Positions 8,340 to 16,891 of a stretch of DNA of 37,277 nt are shown here, piece after piece. This stretch comes from an uncultured Muribaculaceae bacterium (GTDB lineage Bacteria > Bacteroidota > Bacteroidia > Bacteroidales > Muribaculaceae), in contig CALUMX010000030.1 in the NCBI GenBank assembly GCA_944321875.1, forward strand, positions 1 through 37,277, read 5' to 3'. A program made the position numbers and the translations under genes. The notes under the pieces are model-generated. The model worked only from the letters and a program-made list of their open reading frames with translations, was not told the DNA's origin and made no database searches. How positions within the stretch are numbered: position 1 is the first letter of the stretch; every line of letters begins with the position of its first letter.

Positions 8340-9527
8340 TCAATTCTTTAAGTGTTCAAAATCGTAGCCTGACGGCGATTGGAAGGCGCGGAGGCCGAAA
8401 TCGGGAAGCACGGTGTAGGCGTGTTCGGCTATTTCCGACCGGATGTGCTCGTATGGTACCCATACGGTCTCGTCGGTGAAACAGTAGATTTCTACGGGAA
8501 TACCCGTGTTTCCTGCCGGCAGGATGCGTACCATCAGAGTCCTTTCGCCGACGACGCGCGGATGCTTGTTGAGAAAGGCTTCCATGTAGTAGCGGTAATA
8601 GTGCAGATTGGTTGCTGTGCCCACATGTGGGGGACAGTCGGGAACGCGAAGTTGCAGTTCTTCCTGCTGCTGTGGCGACAGCGTTGTGATGGAGTTGACG
8701 TCAATCTGCACGGTTATCGTAATGCGGCGGGCGTTTGTTTCCCGCATGTTGCGCCAGCTTTGGAAAGACTCGCTGGTAATCAGGTGGGTTGGCAGCGTGA
8801 GAATGGAGTTGTCCCAGTTGCGTATCTTTATGATGTTGAGCGATACCTCCGTTACTTCTCCGTTGATGTTGTGCTTGTCCATCACAATCCAGTCGCCAGG
8901 ACGCAGCATGTCGTAGGCATTGATTTGGATGCCGGCCACAAGTCCCATGATGGAGTCTTTAAACACCAACATCAATATGGCTGCCGACGCACCGAGTCCG
9001 GTCAGAATCAGACCGGGTTCCTCGTCGAGAAGCACACTGAATGCCAGGATGATACCGATACAGATGACGATAACTTTCAGCATCTGGTAAAGTCCCTTCA
9101 GCGGTCGCTGACGGAGCGATTCCGTCTCCGAGGTGATGACGTGGAAGGACGAGATGAAGGCGCAAATCAGCCGGACGCAGATGAAGATAATGACAATTGA
9201 CAACGTCCGGTCAATTACGTCTTTCGTGAACGGCCTGTCGCTGAATACGTTGGGAATAAACATATTGGCAATCAACGCGGCCAGCAGATAGGAGCCGAGA
9301 TTGAGTACCTTGTCATTCAGCAGATGGTCGTCCCATGTCGTTTCTGTCTTATGAGTCAGATGCTTGATGAAGGGAAAGAGCAGTTTCTTGCAGACGAAGA
9401 AAATAATGACGCATACCGCAAGAATCACGCCGATGCTGACCGCCCGTTCGAGGGCAGTCAATTGGGTGATTTCGTTGGTAAATCCCATTTCGGACAGCAA
9501 ATTGTCCATATCAAGCGATGTACTCAT
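8340..9527 (-). CDS. MscS-family mechanosensitive ion channel
   Basis: The 395-residue product has four or so hydrophobic segments in its first half (near 28-48, 70-90, 105-125 and 145-175), then the MscS core with [26 protein letters not shown] as the pore helix and [13 protein letters not shown] at the start of the beta domain. It would act in the inner membrane as a pressure-release channel in osmotic downshock. The soluble C-terminal half, to about residue 390, is longer than in the smallest members. It lies 9 bases after lgt and 7 before uvrA, in the same transcription direction. Confidence 0.92.
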   Translation of the reverse strand: MSTSLDMDNLLSEMGFTNEITQLTALERAVSIGVILAVCVIIFFVCKKLLFPFIKHLTHKTETTWDDHLLNDKVLNLGSYLLAALIANMFIPNVFSDRPFTKDVIDRTLSIVIIFICVRLICAFISSFHVITSETESLRQRPLKGLYQMLKVIVICIGIILAFSVLLDEEPGLILTGLGASAAILMLVFKDSIMGLVAGIQINAYDMLRPGDWIVMDKHNINGEVTEVSLNIIKIRNWDNSILTLPTHLITSESFQSWRNMRETNARRITITVQIDVNSITTLSPQQQEELQLRVPDCPPHVGTATNLHYYRYYMEAFLNKHPRVVGERTLMVRILPAGNTGIPVEIYCFTDETVWVPYEHIRSEIAEHAYTVLPDFGLRAFQSPSGYDFEHLKN

Positions 9528-9536
9528 AACTTATGC

Positions 9537-10403
9537 TTATTTTTTGTCGGAAAAACAATTGGGATATTCAATCTTTTCTCGTTGACGGCGCATGGCGCGT
9601 ACAATCAGCCAGATACCGGCAATGATGAACGGCACGCTCAGCCATTGGCCCATGTTCAGCACCATGCCAACCTCGAATGCTTCCTGAGGGTTTTTGATAA
9701 ATTCAATCAGGAAACGAGCGCCGAAGGTGACAAGGAAGAATACGCCGCTGAGCAGGCCTTGACGTTCGCCTGCGTTGCGCTTCCAGTACATGAACATCAG
9801 CAGACCGAAGAGGGCGAAGTAGGTGAGTGCTTCGTATATCTGTGTCGGATGGCAAGCGACCATCTGTCCGTGTTCCATGCAGATGCTTTGCCATTCACGG
9901 GAGCGGATGAAATAGAATCCCCAGGGAAGGTTGGTGACGTGGCCGAAGATTTCCGAATTGAATAGGTTGCCGAGACGGATGAGTCCGGCAACGAAGGCTA
10001 CCGGAACGACAAGGCGGTCAACTGTCCACAGCGGATTGCGGTGAGTAACGTAGTAGGAATAGAACAGGATACCGATGAGGATACCGATGGCGCCTCCGTG
10101 GCTGGCAAGTCCACCTTCCCACGTTTTCAGAATTTCCATAGGATGCTGGGAGTAGTAGTCCCAGGCATAGAAGAACACGTGACCGAGGCGGGCACCGACA
10201 ATCGTACAGATGACAACAACGATGAAGAGGCTGTCGGGCCAGTTGCTTTTCGTGCCTTCGTGCTTGAACATTTTTGTGATGAGAGAGAGTCCGGCAATGA
10301 ATCCGATGACAAACATGATGCCGTACCAGCGGATGGTGACGGGCGATGATATGAAATCGGGGTCGAAATCCCAAGTGATGAAATTACAAATCTGTGACAA
10401 CAT
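9537..10403 (-). CDS. lgt: Prolipoprotein diacylglyceryl transferase
   Basis: Lgt transfers diacylglycerol from phosphatidylglycerol to the lipobox cysteine of prolipoproteins in the inner membrane, the first step of lipoprotein maturation. The protein has about seven membrane segments, the N-terminal IRWYGIMFVIGF segment, VGARLGHVFFYAWDYY, the GGLASHGGAIG loop and the HPTQIYEALTYF segment, all hallmarks of Lgt. The ATG at 10403 (MLSQICNFITW) gives 288 residues; a TTG further out is less likely. It starts a tight run with mscS and uvrA. Several lipoproteins in this window are substrates of this pathway. Confidence 0.96.
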   Translation of the reverse strand: MLSQICNFITWDFDPDFISSPVTIRWYGIMFVIGFIAGLSLITKMFKHEGTKSNWPDSLFIVVVICTIVGARLGHVFFYAWDYYSQHPMEILKTWEGGLASHGGAIGILIGILFYSYYVTHRNPLWTVDRLVVPVAFVAGLIRLGNLFNSEIFGHVTNLPWGFYFIRSREWQSICMEHGQMVACHPTQIYEALTYFALFGLLMFMYWKRNAGERQGLLSGVFFLVTFGARFLIEFIKNPQEAFEVGMVLNMGQWLSVPFIIAGIWLIVRAMRRQREKIEYPNCFSDKK

Positions 10404-10465
10404 ATTGTAGTTCAATTAAGCGGTTATTTGATTAAGCTATGAAGATAACTATTTTCCTTGATATT

Positions 10466-11416
10466 TTACTGCTTTTTTCTGTGGAGAAATGCCGGCAATT
10501 TGCGGAGGCGAGGGAACATGCGGCGGAACCGGGTCAGATGGATGGTGATATTGCCTCCTGCGATAACCAATGTTACGGCAGCGATGATGAGGAAGAGACC
10601 AAGGTATTCGCGCATTGAAATCTGCTCGTTGAAGACGGTGACGCCGAACACGATGGCCGTGACAGGCTCAAGAGCTCCGAGAATGGCTGTCGGCGTAGAG
10701 CCGATATACTGAACGGCACTGGTGGTACAGGCAAAGGAAATGGCAGTCGGGAAGACGGCGAGTGCTATCAGGTTGCCCCACAGGTACCAATGGCTGGGGG
10801 TGGTGATGTTGCCGGCATAGAGCAGGCGTCCGATGAACAGCAACAGTCCGAAGATAAGGACGTAGAGCGTGACTTTCAGCGTCGGTTCGTCTTTAATGGA
10901 AGCCTGGTTGACACCTACGATGTAGATGGCGTAGCTCAGGGCTGACACCATGACGAATATGGTTCCCGTAACGCTGAGCGTCGCTCCGTTCTCGCCTTTA
11001 TAGAGCAGGGCGATTCCGAGCAAGGCAAGAAACATACATATTGCTGTTACAAACTTTATTCGTTCCTTGAAGAAGATTGCCATGATTACGGCCACCATTA
11101 TCGGATAGACAAACAGAATGGTTGAGGCGATGCCGGCGGCCATGTAGTTGTAGCTCATGAAAAGAGCAAGCGACGACAGGGCTACCAGTATGCCATAGAC
11201 AGCGAGCGGCAGTATTTCCTTTTTGGCAATTTTGAATCCGCGGCCACGGGCCTTTAGCATGATGGCAAGAATGGGGATTGCAAACAGATAGCGGAAGAAC
11301 AGTACGGAGTCCGTATCCATGCCGTCCTTGTAGAGCGGGAGAGCGAAAAGGGGGTTCATGCCGTAGGTTGCAGCTGCAACGGCTCCCAGAAAATATCCTT
11401 TGGCTTTTGCGTTCAT
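10466..11416 (-). CDS. EamA/DMT-family permease
   Basis: The 316-residue product has ten hydrophobic segments arranged as two EamA repeats (first half to about residue 145, second from about 160 to 300). The second repeat has the family's GALEPVTAIVFGVTVFNEQIS segment. Members export or import small metabolites and amino acids; the substrate cannot be told. A positively charged tail (FRRMFPRLRKLPAFLHRKKQ) follows the last helix. It lies 62 bases before lgt on the same strand. Confidence 0.9.
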   Translation of the reverse strand: MNAKAKGYFLGAVAAATYGMNPLFALPLYKDGMDTDSVLFFRYLFAIPILAIMLKARGRGFKIAKKEILPLAVYGILVALSSLALFMSYNYMAAGIASTILFVYPIMVAVIMAIFFKERIKFVTAICMFLALLGIALLYKGENGATLSVTGTIFVMVSALSYAIYIVGVNQASIKDEPTLKVTLYVLIFGLLLFIGRLLYAGNITTPSHWYLWGNLIALAVFPTAISFACTTSAVQYIGSTPTAILGALEPVTAIVFGVTVFNEQISMREYLGLFLIIAAVTLVIAGGNITIHLTRFRRMFPRLRKLPAFLHRKKQ

Positions 11417-11481
11417 AATCGGAAAAGTCGAATGCTATTTGTTGTTCAATAGAGATGTTTAGTTGTCTTTATATTGATAAC

Positions 11482-11524
11482 AAACTGTACCAAAAGCGGG
11501 ATGATGCCGCTTTCGGTACAGTTT
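11482..11524 (-). terminator. Hairpin terminator after ackA
   Basis: AAACTGTACC (11482-11491) pairs with GGTACAGTTT (11515-11524), continued by AAAGCGG (11493-11499) with CCGCTTT (11507-11513) and one A-C mismatch. It lies 31 bases beyond the ackA stop, and there is no strong T-run on the minus side, so termination efficiency is uncertain. Confidence 0.6.
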
Positions 11525-11554
11525 GCGTTTTATCAGTCGGTGGTCTCTCGGTTA

Positions 11555-12757
11555 TTAGAGAGCTTCTACGATTGCCTTTGTGTCGCAGGCAATCATGTAT
11601 TCCTCATCTGTCGGGATGACCACAACGTGAATCTTGGAATCCGGGTTGCTGATTTCGATTTCAGTTCCGCGGGTTTTGTTGCGTTCCTTGTCGTAAGTGA
11701 CGCCGAGATAAGCGAGTTGCTCGCAGATGCGCTCGCGTGTCTGTGTCTGGTTCTCGCCGACACCACCGGTGAATACGATTACGTCAGCACCGCCGAGGGC
11801 AGCTGTGTAGGCACCGATATATTTAATGATGCGGTATTCGTACATCTGAAGGGCAAGGATGGCACGTTCGTTGCCTGCAGCTACTGCGTTCTCGATGTCG
11901 CGCATATCGGATGAAATCTCTGTCAGACCGGCAACACCGCTCTTCTTGTTGATGAGCGCCTGCATACCTGCGTTGTCGAGATTTTCCTTTTGCTGGATGT
12001 AGAGAAGTGCACCCGGGTCAACGTCACCACAGCGGGTACCCATGATAAGACCTTCTACTGGAGTCAGACCCATTGAAGTGTCGACTGACTTGCCGTCCTT
12101 GATAGCAGTGATTGAACCGCCGTTGCCGATGTGGCAAGTGATGATGCGCTGCTTTTCGTAGTCAAGGCCGAGGAATTCGCAGGCACGGCGTGAAACGTAG
12201 CGGTGGCTGGTTCCGTGGAAGCCGTAGCGACGGATGCCGTATTTCTCGTAAGCGCTGTATGGCAGACCGTACATGTAGGCATAAGCCGGCATTGTCTGGT
12301 GGAATGCAGTATCGAATACGCCCACTTGCGGCACTTCAGGCAGAATCTCGCTGATAGCTTCGATACCGGCGATGTTTACCGGGTTGTGGAGCGGAGCCAA
12401 GTCGTAGCATTCCTTCACTTTGGCGATTACCTCGTCGGTGATGAGGACGCTTGAGTTGAATTTCTCTCCACCGTGTACCACGCGGTGACCGACTGCCTCA
12501 ATTTCGTTGTAGTCCTTGATGCAGCCATACTTCTCGCTTGTAAGCGTGTCAAGGATGATACGGATAGCGACGTTGTGGTCAGGCATGGATGCCTCGATAG
12601 TCACTTTCTCACCGTTGTATTTGAATTTCAGGAAAGAGTCGGGAAGACCGATTTTTTCCACACCTCCTTCAGCGAGGATGTTCTGTGAGTTGTCTGCGAG
12701 CTCAATAAGTTTGTACTTTACGGAAGAGCTGCCGCAGTTGAGTACAAGGATTTTCAT
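11555..12757 (-). CDS. ackA: Acetate kinase
   Basis: Acetate kinase makes ATP and acetate from acetyl phosphate, the last step of fermentative acetate production. The 400-residue length is typical. The N-terminal phosphate-binding segment LNCGSSSVKYKL, the GYGFHGTSH-type motif (RRYGFHGTSHRYVS), the HIGNGGSI motif and the FTGGVGENQ nucleotide motif are all present. It starts one base after the pta stop on the same strand, so the two are one operon in the order pta-ackA. Confidence 0.98.
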   Translation of the reverse strand: MKILVLNCGSSSVKYKLIELADNSQNILAEGGVEKIGLPDSFLKFKYNGEKVTIEASMPDHNVAIRIILDTLTSEKYGCIKDYNEIEAVGHRVVHGGEKFNSSVLITDEVIAKVKECYDLAPLHNPVNIAGIEAISEILPEVPQVGVFDTAFHQTMPAYAYMYGLPYSAYEKYGIRRYGFHGTSHRYVSRRACEFLGLDYEKQRIITCHIGNGGSITAIKDGKSVDTSMGLTPVEGLIMGTRCGDVDPGALLYIQQKENLDNAGMQALINKKSGVAGLTEISSDMRDIENAVAAGNERAILALQMYEYRIIKYIGAYTAALGGADVIVFTGGVGENQTQTRERICEQLAYLGVTYDKERNKTRGTEIEISNPDSKIHVVVIPTDEEYMIACDTKAIVEAL

Positions 12758-12758
12758 G

Positions 12759-13766
12759 TTATTGTGCGTTTATGCTTTGGTTGCAAGTAATGATGACTGT
12801 TTTGTAGATGTCCTCAGGCGTACATCCGCGTGACAGGTCGTTGACCGGTTTTGCCAAACCTTGGAGTACCGGACCGATAGCCTGAGCGCCGGAGATGCGT
12901 TGCACGAGTTTGTAAGTGATGTTGCCTACTTCCAGTGACGGGAATACGAGAACGTTGGCCTTACCTGCGATTTCGCTGCCCGGAGCTTTGCTCTTACCTA
13001 CGGAAGGAACGATGGCTGCGTCAGCCTGCAATTCGCCGTCGAGTGCCAGTTCCGGTTCCATTTCGTGAGCGATTTTTGTAGCTTCGATAACTTTGTCGAC
13101 CATTTCGTGCTTTGCGCTGCCTTTGGTTGAGAAGCTGAGGATAGCCACTTTCGGGTCGATTCCTGCAATGTTTCTTGCTGTTTCTGCTGATGATACAGCG
13201 ATTTGAGCGAGTTCTGGAGCTGTCGGGTTTGGAACAACCGCACAGTCGGCAAATACGAGCATGCCGTCAGTTCCGTAAGGAGAACCTTCCGGAAGAAGCA
13301 TGAGGAATGCGCCGGAAACTACGCTGATGCCCTTCTTCGGCTTGATAACCTGGAAAGCGGCACGGAGTACGTCACCAGTGGTGCTCAATGCGCCGGAAAC
13401 CTGTCCGTCGGCATCGCCGTTCTTAATGAGAAGGCAGCCCAGATAGAGAGGATTGAGCACAGTCTTGCGTGCGTCCTCGATAGTGATGCCTTTTGACTTA
13501 CGCAATTCGAAGAATAATTGCGCGTATTTTTCTGTGAACTCGGTGTCGGTCGGGTCAACAATTGTTGCTTGTTCAATGTGCGGCAGGTGCAAATCGATTG
13601 CCATTTGCTTGATTTGCTTAGGGTTGCCAATTAAAATAATATGGCAGATGCCTTCTTCCAGCAGACGGTTGGCTGCGTGGAGTGTTCTTGGTTCTGCGCC
13701 TTCAGCCAGGACAATGCGTTGTTTGTTCTCTTTGGCTGTTCTTGTCAGTTTATCAAAAAGTGTCAT
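12759..13766 (-). CDS. pta: Phosphate acetyltransferase
   Basis: Pta converts acetyl-CoA and phosphate to acetyl phosphate and CoA, the substrate of AckA. At 335 residues it is the short form, consisting only of the PTA/PTB catalytic domain and lacking the N-terminal regulatory part of the E. coli enzyme. Family segments include KENKQRIVLAEGAEPRTL near the N-terminus, DGQVSGA near residue 118, and KAPGSEIAGKANVLVFPSLEVGNI near residues 255-280. A Bacteroidota -7 box lies 25 bases upstream. Confidence 0.97.
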   Translation of the reverse strand: MTLFDKLTRTAKENKQRIVLAEGAEPRTLHAANRLLEEGICHIILIGNPKQIKQMAIDLHLPHIEQATIVDPTDTEFTEKYAQLFFELRKSKGITIEDARKTVLNPLYLGCLLIKNGDADGQVSGALSTTGDVLRAAFQVIKPKKGISVVSGAFLMLLPEGSPYGTDGMLVFADCAVVPNPTAPELAQIAVSSAETARNIAGIDPKVAILSFSTKGSAKHEMVDKVIEATKIAHEMEPELALDGELQADAAIVPSVGKSKAPGSEIAGKANVLVFPSLEVGNITYKLVQRISGAQAIGPVLQGLAKPVNDLSRGCTPEDIYKTVIITCNQSINAQ

Positions 13767-13790
13767 GATGGTTGTTTTTGTTTCTTACTG

Positions 13791-13798
13791 CAAATGTA
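13791..13798 (-). promoter_or_regulatory. pta-ackA promoter -7 box
   Basis: On the minus strand this reads TACATTTG, a perfect match to the Bacteroidota -7 consensus TAnnTTTG, 24-25 bases before the pta ATG. I see no clear TTTG at the -33 distance. Confidence 0.65.
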
Positions 13799-14020
13799 GT
13801 AAAATTAACTGAGGGGAGAATTTATTTCAGCATAAATAATTGTAAGGACACAAGAAATTTTACCGATGTCGGCAGGGTGGAGAGCGATGTTGGCGATTGA
13901 ATTTGCGGCTGAGAGCAAATGCCGAGGGAAATAAAATAAAAATAATGGAAAAAGATTTGTATAAGTTTAAACTTTATGCTTATTTAGCGGCCGTTATTAA
14001 CCTTAGAATTGAAAACTATC
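13799..14020. other. Intergenic region between pta and the START-like gene
   Basis: About 220 bases that hold the divergent start regions of pta and the START-like gene. No coding frame is supported. The plus-strand promoter is not evident; TATTTAGCGG near 13980 does not match the consensus. Confidence 0.5.
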
Positions 14021-14401
14021 ATGTCAAAAGAAAAATTTACACTGGAATACGATATGCGGAACACCCCCGTACCCTTGCTTTGGTCCTATTTGTCGACGGC
14101 AACCGGGTTGGGTGAGTGGTTTGCCGACGATGCACGCTCAAGCGGAAAAGAGATGACTTTTATCTGGAAAAAAACGGAGCAGAAAGCCAACATTACAGCC
14201 ATTCGTTCAGAAAAATACGTTCGTTTTCATTGGGTGGATGAACTCGACAAGTCCTATTTTGAACTGAAGATTGCGGTTTCTGATTTTTCCGGAGAAGTTC
14301 AGTTGATTGTGACCGACTTTGCTGAACCTGATGAAGTGGAAGGCTCAAAGGAGTTGTGGAACAGTCAGGTGGAGACGCTGCAGCGTATTCTGGGTTGCTG
14401 A
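14021..14401 (+). CDS. START-like (SRPBCC-fold) domain protein
   Basis: The 126-residue product from the ATG at 14021 (MSKEKFTLEY) resembles the small START/AHSA1-type proteins common in Bacteroidota: an N-terminal strand, LWSYLSTATGLGEWFADD (a short helix with the conserved Trp-Phe), strands to about residue 100, and a long C-terminal helix (ELWNSQVETLQRIL). The helix-grip fold suggests binding of a hydrophobic ligand, which is unknown. A TTG four codons upstream is a less likely start. It is alone on the plus strand between the pta and fusA2 genes and is followed by a strong hairpin. Confidence 0.85.
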   Translation: MSKEKFTLEYDMRNTPVPLLWSYLSTATGLGEWFADDARSSGKEMTFIWKKTEQKANITAIRSEKYVRFHWVDELDKSYFELKIAVSDFSGEVQLIVTDFAEPDEVEGSKELWNSQVETLQRILGC

Positions 14402-14415
14402 TTTAGATAAGAAAC

Positions 14416-14484
14416 AACGGAGCCGGCGTGCTTGCATTGTCCCTGTTGGAAAAGGACAATGAGGCGCGCCGGCTCCGTTATTTT
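14416..14484 (+). terminator. Long hairpin terminator after the START-like gene
   Basis: AACGGAGCCGGCG (14416-14428) pairs perfectly with CGCCGGCTCCGTT (14467-14479); an inner stem, CATTGTCC (14435-14442) with GGACAATG (14454-14461), continues it. ATTTTG follows. It begins 14 bases after the stop codon. Confidence 0.85.
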
Positions 14485-14543
14485 GTGCCGGTTTGGGTTC
14501 CTTAACACCAATTGGTCATTAAAACATCGCCGTACTCTAAATG

Positions 14544-14576
14544 AAAAAAGCTGTGCCGCAATTGCACGGCACAGCT
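14544..14576 (-). terminator. fusA2 terminator
   Basis: AGCTGTGCCG (14549-14558) pairs perfectly with CGGCACAGCT (14567-14576). On the minus strand the stem is followed by TTTTTT. It lies 25 bases beyond the fusA2 stop. Confidence 0.9.
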
Positions 14577-14600
14577 CCTTTATAGGTCGGCGAAGATTGA

Positions 14601-16757
14601 TTAGTCTTCGTGGTTTTCTTCGGCGTAAGCCTTGAGCAGTTTTTCCTGAATGTCGCTCGGAACGAGTTCGTAGGACGCAAACTTCATGGAGAATGAAGAA
14701 CGTCCGCCAGTGATTGAGCTGAGGGCTGTAGAGTAGCTTGACATTTCCTTCAAAGGAACGCGGGCTGTAATTTTCTCAAAGCCGCTTTCGCTTTCCATAC
14801 CCATGATGATGGCACGGCGTCCTTGGAGGTCGCTCATCACGTCACCCATCTTGTCGCTCGGTACGAGTACTTCTACGTCGTAAACCGGTTCGAGAATCTT
14901 CGGGTTGGCGTTGCGGAATGCTTCGCTGAAGGCGTTACGGCCGGCGAGGCGGAAGGAGATTTCGTTAGAGTCAACCGGGTGCATCTTACCGTCATAGATG
15001 CAGACGCGTACGTCGCGGGCATAAGAACCTGTCAACGGACCTTGCTCCATGCGGTCCATCAAACCTTTGACGATGGCCGGGATGAAGCGGGCGTCGATAG
15101 CACCACCGACGATACAGTTGTAAACCACCAGCTTACCTCCCCATTCCAATGGAATTTCCTGCTTGTCGCGGATGCTCATGCGGTATTCCTGGTTGTTGAA
15201 GCGATAAACTTCAGGTTCCGGCATTCCTTCCGTGTAAGGCTCGATAATCAAGTGAACCTCACCGAATTGACCTGCACCACCAGATTGCTTCTTGTGACGA
15301 TAGTCGGCACGGGAAGCCTTCGTGATGGTTTCGCGGTATGGGATGCGCGGTTCTAAGAAGTTGATTTGAATCTTCTCATTGTTTTCGATACGCCATTTCA
15401 ATGTGCGGAGGTGGAATTCACCCTGACCGGAAACGATGGTCTGCTTCAACTCCTTGGATTGCTCAACAAGCCAAGTCGGGTCTTCCTGGTGCATGCGGTT
15501 GAGGATTTCGTTGAGCTTTTCAGCGTCAGCCTCGTTGACCGGTTTGATGGCACGTTGATATTTCGGAGCCGGATATTTGATGAAGTCGAATTCGTATTCG
15601 CAATTCTTTGCGTTCAGAGTATCGCCTGTACTTACGTCTTTCATCTTCACTGTTGCACCGATATCACCGGCTTTCAGTTCGTCGACTTGTGTACGGATTT
15701 GACCGCAAACGGCAAAAATCTGAGCCAGACGCTCTTTGTTGCCTGTGCGCATGTTGGTGAGGTCCTCACCGGCTTTCAGCGTACCTGACATTACTTTGAA
15801 GTAGGAAACTTCGCCGATGTGAGGCTCTACGGATGTCTTGAACACATAGAGGCTTGTCGGTCCTGCTGGGTCGGCAGGCACTTCCTCGCCTTGCTTGTTG
15901 ACCGGCATAGGCATGTCAGTTGTGAAAGGAACCACGTTGCCGAGGAATTCCATCATGCGGCGAACGCCCATGTCCTTGAGTGCGCTTACGCAGAACACCG
16001 GAAGAATGCTTCTCGATGCGAGACCCTTGCGGATACCCTCGCGCATTTCGTCTTCTGTCAGGACACCCTGGTCGAAGAATTTCTCCATCAGTGTTTCGTC
16101 GTTCTCGGCTGCTGCCTCGATAAGTATCTTGTTTAGCTCTTTGGCCTTATCTAATTCTTCTTCTGGAATTTCCGTAATGGTAGGAACACCGCCGTCCGGT
16201 CCCCAGCTGTATTTCTTCATGAGGAGCACGTCAATCATGGCGTTGAATTCTGTACCCGGATTGATAGGATATTGGATGAGGACAATCTTGTTGCCGAAAA
16301 TATCCTTCATTTGTTGGATTACGTTGTCGAAATCCACCTTGTCGCTGTCTAATTGATTGATAGCAAAGATGACAGGCTTCTTTACTTTTGCAGTTGTTCG
16401 GAAAATATTTTGAGTGCCGACTTCCACGCCGTATTGAGCATCAATCAGCAATACGCCAGTGTCGGTTACGTTGAGGGCTGTAATGGCGCTACCTACGAAG
16501 TCATCACCGCCCGGGCAGTCAATCACGTTAAGCTTCTTGTTGAGAAACTCCGCGTGGCACACTGTGGAAAATACGCTGTAGCCGTATTCTTTTTCTACAG
16601 GAAAGTAGTCGCATACAGTGTTTCCACCGTCGATGGTACCTCTGCGTTTTATAACTCCACACTCGTAGAGCATAGCTTCTGCGAGAGTGGTTTTACCTGA
16701 GCCTTTGCTGCCAATCAGGGCAACGTTCTTGATTTCGTTAGTTTCGTAAACTTTCAT
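14601..16757 (-). CDS. fusA2: EF-G2-type translation elongation factor paralogue
   Basis: The 718-residue product has the complete EF-G architecture: G domain, domain II (about 300-385), domain III, domain IV and domain V ending in KASYEL-type sequence. The G domain is unusual. The P-loop is GSKGSGKTT (16-24); the switch I segment expected as RGITI reads YGYSV (58-62); the switch II motif expected as DTPGH reads DCPGG (80-84), so the catalytic histidine is a glycine; the base-recognition motif is NQLD (134-137). Published work on Bacteroides thetaiotaomicron describes an EF-G paralogue (EF-G2, FusA2) without GTPase activity that supports translation under carbon limitation and is controlled by Cur. 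Assigning this gene to that class is inference from these residues and length. It is divergent from hemW. Confidence 0.9.
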   Translation of the reverse strand: MKVYETNEIKNVALIGSKGSGKTTLAEAMLYECGVIKRRGTIDGGNTVCDYFPVEKEYGYSVFSTVCHAEFLNKKLNVIDCPGGDDFVGSAITALNVTDTGVLLIDAQYGVEVGTQNIFRTTAKVKKPVIFAINQLDSDKVDFDNVIQQMKDIFGNKIVLIQYPINPGTEFNAMIDVLLMKKYSWGPDGGVPTITEIPEEELDKAKELNKILIEAAAENDETLMEKFFDQGVLTEDEMREGIRKGLASRSILPVFCVSALKDMGVRRMMEFLGNVVPFTTDMPMPVNKQGEEVPADPAGPTSLYVFKTSVEPHIGEVSYFKVMSGTLKAGEDLTNMRTGNKERLAQIFAVCGQIRTQVDELKAGDIGATVKMKDVSTGDTLNAKNCEYEFDFIKYPAPKYQRAIKPVNEADAEKLNEILNRMHQEDPTWLVEQSKELKQTIVSGQGEFHLRTLKWRIENNEKIQINFLEPRIPYRETITKASRADYRHKKQSGGAGQFGEVHLIIEPYTEGMPEPEVYRFNNQEYRMSIRDKQEIPLEWGGKLVVYNCIVGGAIDARFIPAIVKGLMDRMEQGPLTGSYARDVRVCIYDGKMHPVDSNEISFRLAGRNAFSEAFRNANPKILEPVYDVEVLVPSDKMGDVMSDLQGRRAIIMGMESESGFEKITARVPLKEMSSYSTALSSITGGRSSFSMKFASYELVPSDIQEKLLKAYAEENHED

Positions 16758-16805
16758 GTATTAGAGAATTAAAAATTAATAATACAGTTATTAGGATTTG
16801 AAACG

Positions 16806-16835
16806 CAAAGTAGAAAATAATTTGCAAAACTCAAA
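16806..16835 (-). promoter_or_regulatory. fusA2 promoter
   Basis: On the minus strand TTTG (16832-16835) is followed after 19 bases by TACTTTG (16806-16812). The -7 box is one base shorter than the TAnnTTTG consensus. It ends about 48 bases before the fusA2 ATG. Confidence 0.6.
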
Positions 16836-16852
16836 GTTTTGCTGTATGTTTG
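16821..16852 (+). promoter_or_regulatory. hemW promoter
   Basis: TTTG (16821-16824) is followed after 20 bases by TATGTTTG (16845-16852), a full match to the Bacteroidota -33/-7 pattern. Transcription would start some 30-35 bases before the hemW ATG. It overlaps the fusA2 promoter on the other strand. Confidence 0.7.
16824..16842. promoter_or_regulatory. Perfect palindrome within the fusA2-hemW promoters (candidate operator)
   Basis: GCAAAACT (16824-16831), spacer CAA, AGTTTTGC (16835-16842) form a perfect 8+3+8 inverted repeat. It fills the hemW -33 to -7 spacer and covers the fusA2 -33 box, so a bound dimer could affect both genes. No protein is known to bind it; that is inference. Confidence 0.5.
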
Positions 16853-16891
16853 ATAACATATTTCAATAACCCCTATGTTTTTAATGGCTTT

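Noticed and set aside
8379..9200. Plus-strand frame of 273 residues over the MscS gene
   Set aside because: Antisense shadow with low-complexity acidic sequence; no family features.
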